58,767 nt of DNA from Bifidobacterium subtile (lineage in GTDB: Bacteria; Actinomycetota; Actinomycetes; Actinomycetales; Bifidobacteriaceae): contig NZ_JGZR01000011.1 in NCBI RefSeq assembly GCF_000741775.1, positions 1-58,767 of the forward strand, read 5' to 3'. Position numbers and translations under genes: made by a program. Shown piece by piece: positions 54,144 through 58,767 of this stretch. The notes below the pieces were generated by a model that was given only the letters and a program-made list of their open reading frames with translations, ran no database searches and was not told the origin of the DNA. Each line of letters starts with the position of its first letter. Positions within the stretch are counted from its first letter, which is position 1.

Positions 54144-55661
54144 TTAGGCCGTCGGCCCGTAGGCCGGCTGAACCCGGTATTCGTTGTCGGCGTAACGGCT
54201 GGTCTCGCGAGCGTATTCGGTCAGCCGCGTGCGATCGTCGGGGGTGAGCGAGCGCAGGAAATCACGTTCGTAATCGTCCAGCGCAGTGGGGTAGTCGCCG
54301 TTGAAATAGGCCACGCACAGCCCGCCATAAGGAGCGTCCTCGTGCATGCCGATTGAGTCCACCAGCCCGTCGAGGCTGAGGAACCCCAAGGAATCAGCGC
54401 CGATGTAGTCGCGCATTTCATCAACTGACTTCTTGGCCGCGATGAGTTCCTTGGTCGTGGAGATGTCGATGCCGTAGAAGCAGGGGTATTTGAGCGGCGG
54501 CGAGCTGATGAGCATATGCACTTCGGCTGCTCCAGCCTCGCGCAGCAGACGCACGATGCGCTTCGAAGTGGTGCCGCGCACGATCGAGTCGTCGATGATG
54601 GCGACCTTCTTGCCCTCGACCACGCCGCGCACGGCCGAAAGCTTCATACGCACGCCCTGCTCGCGCAGCTCCTGAGTCGGCTGGATGAAGGTGCGGGCCA
54701 CATACTGGTTCTTGATGAGCCCCATTTCATTGGGCAGCCCGCTCTCCTCGGCATAGCCGGAGGCGGCGGAGAGCGAGGAGTTCGGCACGCCGATCACCAT
54801 GTCGGCGTCCACCGGATGCTCCTGCGCAAGCCGCTTGCCCATGCGCTTGCGGGCCGAATGGACGTTGATGCCGTAGATGTTGGAATCCGGCCTGGCGAAG
54901 TAAATGAACTCCATGGAGCAGATGGCCAGCTGCGTCTTGTCGGTGTATTGCTCGATTCGGTAGCCGCTGTCATCCACGATGATGATCTCGCCGGGGCCGA
55001 TATTGCGTACGAGCTGCGCGCCCACGGTGTCCAGCGCGCAGGTCTCCGAGGCGAGCACATAGGCGCCGTTCGTCATGCGGCCCAGCGACAGCGGCCTGAA
55101 ACCATTGGGGTCCAGTGCTCCGATAAGCGCATGCTCGGTCATGAGCAGGTAGGCGAAGCCGCCATGGACGATGTTCAGCGATTCCTTGAGCTGGCCCATG
55201 AAGTCGGATTGCGACGATCTGCGGATCAGATGCATGAGCACTTCGGTGTCGGAATCCGAGCGGAAAATCGCGCCCTCGTCTTCCAACTCGGTGCGCAGCG
55301 AAACGCAGTTCGTCAGATTGCCGTTATGGCACAGCGCCACATCGCCGTCATGGAAGCGGAAGAGGAAGGGCTGGATGTTGTCCACGCTTTTCGAGCCGGC
55401 CGTGGCGTAACGCACATGGCCCACCGCGTGCTCACCCGAAAGCCGGGAGAATTCCTGTTCGTCGGAGAAGACCTGGGTGAGCAGGCCCAGACCGCGATGT
55501 CCGATGAGTCGGCCGTGATCGTTCGTGACGATGCCGGCCCCCTCTTGGCCACGGTGCTGCAGCGCGTGCAGACCGAAGTAGGTCAAACGAGCGGCGTCGG
55601 GATGGCCCCAGACGCCGAAAAGACCGCATTCCTCATGGATGTCCTCAAGTTCAGCCGACAA
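54144..55661 (-). CDS. purF: amidophosphoribosyltransferase
   Basis: 505-residue first enzyme of purine synthesis, transferring glutamine nitrogen to PRPP. The Ntn glutaminase begins at Cys12 ([15 protein letters not shown]), so the first 11 residues are a propeptide. The PRPP loop is [14 protein letters not shown]. The start is TTG 55661, behind AAAGGGGATC; this fits the Cys position. It leads the minus-strand purF-purM-purD series. Confidence 0.97.
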   Translation of the reverse strand: MSAELEDIHEECGLFGVWGHPDAARLTYFGLHALQHRGQEGAGIVTNDHGRLIGHRGLGLLTQVFSDEQEFSRLSGEHAVGHVRYATAGSKSVDNIQPFLFRFHDGDVALCHNGNLTNCVSLRTELEDEGAIFRSDSDTEVLMHLIRRSSQSDFMGQLKESLNIVHGGFAYLLMTEHALIGALDPNGFRPLSLGRMTNGAYVLASETCALDTVGAQLVRNIGPGEIIIVDDSGYRIEQYTDKTQLAICSMEFIYFARPDSNIYGINVHSARKRMGKRLAQEHPVDADMVIGVPNSSLSAASGYAEESGLPNEMGLIKNQYVARTFIQPTQELREQGVRMKLSAVRGVVEGKKVAIIDDSIVRGTTSKRIVRLLREAGAAEVHMLISSPPLKYPCFYGIDISTTKELIAAKKSVDEMRDYIGADSLGFLSLDGLVDSIGMHEDAPYGGLCVAYFNGDYPTALDDYERDFLRSLTPDDRTRLTEYARETSRYADNEYRVQPAYGPTA

Positions 55662-56017
55662 ACCAGATCCCCTTTCGCGAGGCAGGGAGATAGAGAAGAC
55701 GTGTTTACGGATTCACCCTACCAATCGCAGGCTACATCGGCGTGACGCGGGCGGGGTTAGGCGTGTGGAGGGCAGACAGCGAGTTGCACATGAAGGGCGG
55801 TGTTGCTATGTGGCAAAATAGTAAACCGAACGTGTTCTTCTGCTTGTTATGCTCGTCAATAGAACTCATAGACCACAATGGCGGATGTATGGTCACAGGT
55901 GTGCTAAACACTGACGAAATCGGGGCCTGTACGAAGTTTGGTGCCGACAGGTGGCGGTGGGCGGCATGTCTGCGCGGAGTGTTGCAAGATGTTGAAATAA
56001 GATAAAAGGACTCGATC
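55662..56017. promoter_or_regulatory. divergent purF/codA intergenic region
   Basis: No gene or recognised riboswitch is seen in these 356 bases. On the minus strand TACTAT (55818-55823) could be a -10 for purF, with an imperfect AGAACACGTTCGGT palindrome just upstream that could be a purine-regulator site. Before codA there is AAAAGG at 56004-56009. Confidence 0.35.
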
Positions 56018-57337
56018 ATGATTATTCGCAATGTGCATGTGGAGAACGACGAAGCGACGAGCACTGTGCGCATCGAGCATGGGGTGTTTGTGCAGATAAG
56101 CGGTGATACGGCTGGCTTGGGTGCTGACGGCAGCGCACCTGACAGCGACAGCGAGGGAGATGGCGCATTCGACTGCAACGGCAGAGCCGCGAAGCCTCAG
56201 CCCCAGCCGGGCGAAACCGTGGTCGACGGGCAGGGCGGCGTGCTGCTGCCGCCTTTTGTGGACCCGCATGTGCATCTTGACGCCGCGCTGACGGCCGGGG
56301 ACCCGGAGTGGAACGAGACCGGAACGCTGTTCGACGGCATCCGCATCTGGTCCGAGCGCAAGAAAAGCCTGACCATTGCCGATGCCAAGGATCGCGCGCG
56401 GCGCACCATCGACATGATGGTGCGGCACGGCATCCAGCACATCCGTAGCCATGTGGATGTCACCGACCCCGACTTGGTCGCGCTGCACGCGCTGCTGGAG
56501 CTGAAAGCGGAGGTCGAACCGTATGCGGATCTGCAGATCGTCGCGTTCCCGCAGGAGGGGATTCTCTCATATCCCAACGGCAAGGAGCTCATGCGGCAGG
56601 CCATCAACGAAGGCGCGGACGTGGTCGGTGGCATTCCGCATTTCGAATTCACACGTGATTATGGCGTGGAATCCCTGAAATTCCTGATCGATCTGGCGGT
56701 GAAGAACGACCGCCTGGTCGACGTCCACTGCGATGAGATCGACGACCCGGCCTCGCGGAATCTGGAAGTGCTGGCCACGCTGGCGCTGGAGAACGGCATC
56801 GGAGAGCGCGTCACCGCAAGCCACACCACGGCTATGGGCTCCTACAACGACGCGTACACGTACAAGCTGTTCCGCCTGCTGAAAATGTCAGGCATCAGCT
56901 TCGTCTCGAATCCACTCGTGAACATGCATCTGGGCGGGCGCTTCGACACGTATCCCAAGCGCCGCGGCCTGACGCGAGTCAAGGAGCTGGACGCGGACGG
57001 CATCAATGCGGCTTTCGGCGAAGACGACATCCGTGATCCGTGGAGCCCGCTTGGCGCGGGGAACATGCTCGACGTGGTGCGCATGGGCGTCTATGCGGCA
57101 CAGCTCATGGGATACAGCCAGATCATGGACTCCTACAAATATGTCACGTACAACGGAGCCAAGGCGCTGCATATCACCGATCGTTACGGCATTGAAGTCA
57201 GTAAGCCGGCGAACTGTATCATCCTGAACGCCCCGAACTTCTACGAGGCGCTCAACGAGAACGCTGAAGTGCTCTGCAGCATCCGCGCCGGCAAGGTCAT
57301 CGTCTCCACCCAGCCCCACGTGACGACGGTGTACTGA
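56018..57337 (+). CDS. codA: cytosine deaminase
   Basis: 439-residue amidohydrolase very close to E. coli CodA, deaminating cytosine to uracil. Metal ligands H84 and H86 are in DPHVHLD. SHVDVTD, the catalytic [32 protein letters not shown] and the Asp in [10 protein letters not shown] follow in order. Residues about 29-64 are an extra Asp/Gly/Pro-rich insertion in the N-terminal beta domain. It is divergent from purF, linking it to nucleobase salvage. No cytosine permease (codB) lies beside it. Confidence 0.93.
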   Translation: MIIRNVHVENDEATSTVRIEHGVFVQISGDTAGLGADGSAPDSDSEGDGAFDCNGRAAKPQPQPGETVVDGQGGVLLPPFVDPHVHLDAALTAGDPEWNETGTLFDGIRIWSERKKSLTIADAKDRARRTIDMMVRHGIQHIRSHVDVTDPDLVALHALLELKAEVEPYADLQIVAFPQEGILSYPNGKELMRQAINEGADVVGGIPHFEFTRDYGVESLKFLIDLAVKNDRLVDVHCDEIDDPASRNLEVLATLALENGIGERVTASHTTAMGSYNDAYTYKLFRLLKMSGISFVSNPLVNMHLGGRFDTYPKRRGLTRVKELDADGINAAFGEDDIRDPWSPLGAGNMLDVVRMGVYAAQLMGYSQIMDSYKYVTYNGAKALHITDRYGIEVSKPANCIILNAPNFYEALNENAEVLCSIRAGKVIVSTQPHVTTVY

Positions 57338-57459
57338 GCATCATACTGAGCGCTATATCGGTGCGGGTGAAATATGAGCTGCGTATGAATAAATATCTCC
57401 GAATCCGGTTGAAATTGATATAAAATATTATCAAAATGATTAAAGGAGATATTATAAGC

Positions 57460-57699
57460 ATGCAAATTGCTACCCGTGTTGACGATAATCAGGCGGCTTT
57501 GTTCAGGGAGACTACCAAGCGTCTGGGCACTACGCCGGCCGACGCGCTGCGCATGTTCATCAACGCTTTCAACGAATATCGGGGCTTTCCTTATGAGGTG
57601 AGGCTCGCGCGTGAGGAACTGGAGCCTTTTCCTTCCGAAAGCGAGGCTACGGATTATGCCAGCCGGCTTGCACTGAGGCTGTCCGATGAAACGCGGTGA
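57460..57699 (+). CDS. RelB/DinJ-family antitoxin
   Basis: 79-residue antitoxin with the RelB/DinJ ribbon-helix-helix N-terminus (MQIATRVDDNQAALFRETTKRLGTTPADALRMFINAF) and a charged toxin-binding C-terminus. ATG 57460 lies about ten bases after AAAGGAGATA; an earlier ATG (57436) precedes that site. A MazF/PemK-type toxin gene overlaps its end but is deleted internally, so this antitoxin is an orphan. It may still bind its promoter or other toxins. Confidence 0.88.
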   Translation: MQIATRVDDNQAALFRETTKRLGTTPADALRMFINAFNEYRGFPYEVRLAREELEPFPSESEATDYASRLALRLSDETR

Positions 57700-57794
57700 A
57701 ATTTGGACGCTGCAGGCTGACGGGTATGCGAGCAAGTGATGACGCCATGAAAGAAGTCGATCGGGGACTCGTGCGGATGCTGGGGCTGTCCTAA
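57686..57794 (+). pseudogene. MazF/PemK-type toxin with internal deletion
   Basis: ATG 57686 overlaps the antitoxin end and reads MKRGEIWTLQADGYASK, the N-terminus of a MazF/PemK endoribonuclease toxin, then TGA at 57737-57739. A second frame (57747-57794) reads MKEVDRGLVRMLGLS-stop, like the C-terminus of the same family. Only 109 of about 350 bases remain, with a frame change at the junction near 57737-57746. The toxin is therefore inactive. Confidence 0.8.
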
Positions 57795-57942
57795 AGTTCC
57801 AAGCTGAATGCAATAAGGCTTTAATAGATATTTTTTGCGTTTGAGTATGCGCGACGGAAGTTCTCATTGCTGTGCCGGTGCCCAAGGTGGATTAATATTG
57901 CCTTAATATGGCCTCCTGATTACAATTCGCAGTTCACAATCA

Positions 57943-58150
57943 CGTATCTCGCTTATGTGAGGCGTTATTGGGGTGTTGCAGAGGTCTATCTGCGTTGTGT
58001 GAGGCGTTATTTCGAAGAGGCCTGAGTATCAGGCGTTCCAAAACCGCCGTTTACGGCCAGCGATACTCGGGGTACCAAGGAATTAGCGCCTCACACAACG
58101 CAGATAGCCCTGGGCAAGGCCAAGTTAACGCCTCACATAACGAAGATACG
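57943..58150. repeat. 208-bp nested inverted repeat
   Basis: Outer arms 57943-57967 and 58126-58150 match at 22 of 25 positions. Inner arms 57986-58006 and 58087-58107 match perfectly over 21 bases. A central stem pairs CCTGAGTATC (58021-58030) with GATACTCGGG (58062-58071). Outer and inner arms share TGTGAGGCGTTA, so an arm seems to have duplicated. No gene lies inside. It may be a non-autonomous mobile repeat, a cruciform or a structured RNA. Confidence 0.8.
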
Positions 58151-58333
58151 TTCATAACTGGCCAATTTTCATACGCCGAAATCCAAAGACGGGCAAACTA
58201 TATGCAACACGACACGAGAAAACCACACGCCTTGCGGTGAGTTCTGCATAGATGCTGAGAAGTTTGTCTTTTTCTCTGAGCAGCTCTCGTATGCGTTCTC
58301 CCCTCTCTTTGCTTACGAAAGGGAGGAGGGATG

Positions 58334-58374
58334 CGGTCCGACCCGCAGAGAAATCATCTGCAGGTTGGACCGCG
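58334..58374 (-). terminator. hairpin after the MFS gene fragment
   Basis: GCGGTCCGACCCGCAGA pairs with TCTGCAGGTTGGACCGC at about 15 of 17 positions, 17 bases past the MFS stop on the minus strand. Confidence 0.6.
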
Positions 58375-58390
58375 AGGACGAATGCCGTGC

Positions 58391-58513
58391 TCAATGGCTG
58401 CGGTGCAGGCACAGCGCGGCGAGCAGCCCGAGCGCGGACAGCACGGCGGAGAGCACGAGCACGGAGCCGAACCCAGCGGCGAAGGTGCCGGCGGCGAGGC
58501 GGAAGGCGATGAC
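58391..58513 (-). pseudogene. 3' fragment of an MFS drug-type transporter, cut by an IS
   Basis: A 40-residue minus-strand frame (VIAFRLAAGTFAAGFG... ending LHRSH) has the hydrophobic last membrane segment and short polar tail typical of EmrB/QacA-like MFS transporters. It is followed by a terminator hairpin. The transporter-like reading stops exactly where the IS21-type end begins (58513/58514), so the gene was split by that insertion. The 5' part should lie beyond the IS, outside the window. Confidence 0.65.
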
Positions 58514-58767
58514 TGTTTTGGTTCAATTGTTTTTTGTGGTTTTGGTCAGGTAGTTTTTTCGGGTTTGGGCGTGGGGCATGCTGACCATAGTCGGGCTGTA
58601 CCTTGGTAGTGCTTCGTTATCTATCGAGGAGGGCCGGAAAGGCAATGATCAACATGTCCAGAATCAATTCTATCCGTCGTCGGCGCAGGGAGGGCGAGTC
58701 CATCGCTTCGATCGCGCGCGCCGAAGGCGTCAGCGAGCCGACGGTGCGCAAGTATCTGAAGGTCGAT
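58514..58767 (+). mobile_element. IS21-family insertion sequence, left end
   Basis: The element begins TGTTTTGG at 58514. Two adjacent 24-bp direct repeats (58516-58539, 58540-58563; both start TTTTGGT and contain TTTTTT) match the multiple terminal repeats of IS21 elements. The istA transposase starts at 58645 and runs off the window. Insertion interrupts an MFS gene. Confidence 0.85.
58645..58767 (+). CDS. istA: IS21-family transposase IstA (5' part)
   Basis: The first 41 residues are a helix-turn-helix typical of IstA: MSRINSIRRRRREGESIASI followed by ARAEGVSEPTVRKYL. ATG 58645 follows GAGGGCCGGAAAGG; a second ATG is three codons on. The rest of the DDE transposase and the IstB helper ATPase are expected beyond the window. 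Confidence 0.9.
   Translation, partial: MINMSRINSIRRRRREGESIASIARAEGVSEPTVRKYLKVD

Noticed and set aside
55741..56017. Purine riboswitch before purF or codA
   Set aside because: I could not find the conserved purine-aptamer core on either strand.
58152..58526. 124-codon minus-strand frame beside the palindrome
   Set aside because: Its Arg-rich first part is an out-of-frame reading of the MFS fragment, and it crosses the IS boundary; not a real gene.

Overview
The window is chromosomal DNA of a bifidobacterium. It is GC-rich actinobacterial sequence whose tmRNA (10140-10533, minus strand) encodes the tag AKSNRTEFALAA. Other pointers are MurE with a D-aspartate ligase and an aspartate racemase (an L-Lys/L-Orn-D-Asp type cell wall), a SigR-like ECF sigma factor, an FHS sugar permease/fructokinase/ROK operon and oligopeptide ABC genes with a fused DppDF-type ATPase. 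Genus is a confident inference; I cannot name the species.

Layout. (1) 1-10204: right end of an integrative conjugative element (ICE). Going right it carries an SCO6880-type membrane protein, a VirB4-like ATPase, a cargo methyltransferase broken by an in-frame UGA, a VirD4/TraG coupling protein, SSB, a DUF4913 protein and a large serine integrase. The integrase reads into the 3' end of ssrA, which marks the insertion site. The left end and any relaxase lie outside. (2) 10632-19000: dtd, an IclR regulator divergent from hutH, an ElaA-like acetyltransferase, then a minus-strand ROK-fructokinase-FHS permease operon. (3) 19133-25114: peptide ABC transporter (binding protein, two permeases, double ATPase). 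(4) 25376-33380: Nudix hydrolase, aminopeptidase P, folC-smc. The smc 3' end and its hairpins are duplicated in tandem. (5) 33661-35441: AT-richer island with a broken membrane-protein gene between related palindromic repeats. (6) 35442-42781: glycerate kinase, an AlbA/Schlafen-type ATP-binding protein split by a stop codon in a 42-bp repeat, and an operon exonuclease-murE-D-Asp ligase-Asp racemase. (7) 42906-55661: sigma factor with Cys-rich partner, YhbY, purE-purK, Fur/Zur, an MprF-like aminoacyl-phosphatidylglycerol synthase with an alpha/beta hydrolase, and purD, purM, purF. (8) 56018-58767: cytosine deaminase, an orphan DinJ antitoxin with a deleted MazF-type toxin, a nested ~208-bp palindrome, and an IS21-family element inserted in an MFS transporter gene.

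Themes. The core genes form recognisable pathways (purine synthesis, D-Asp cross-bridge, lipid aminoacylation, peptide and fructose uptake). The accessory genes are decaying: three are broken by three different in-frame stop codons, a toxin has an internal deletion, and a transporter is cut by an IS. Most long intergenic spaces hold palindrome clusters, some sharing a GTACGTTTT or TGCGGGGGTTGTG core. The most unusual observations are the covarying smc 3'-end duplication, the multi-hairpin leader before the integrase, the stop codon inside a coding tandem repeat, and the nested palindrome near the right edge. No CRISPR array, rRNA or tRNA was seen.
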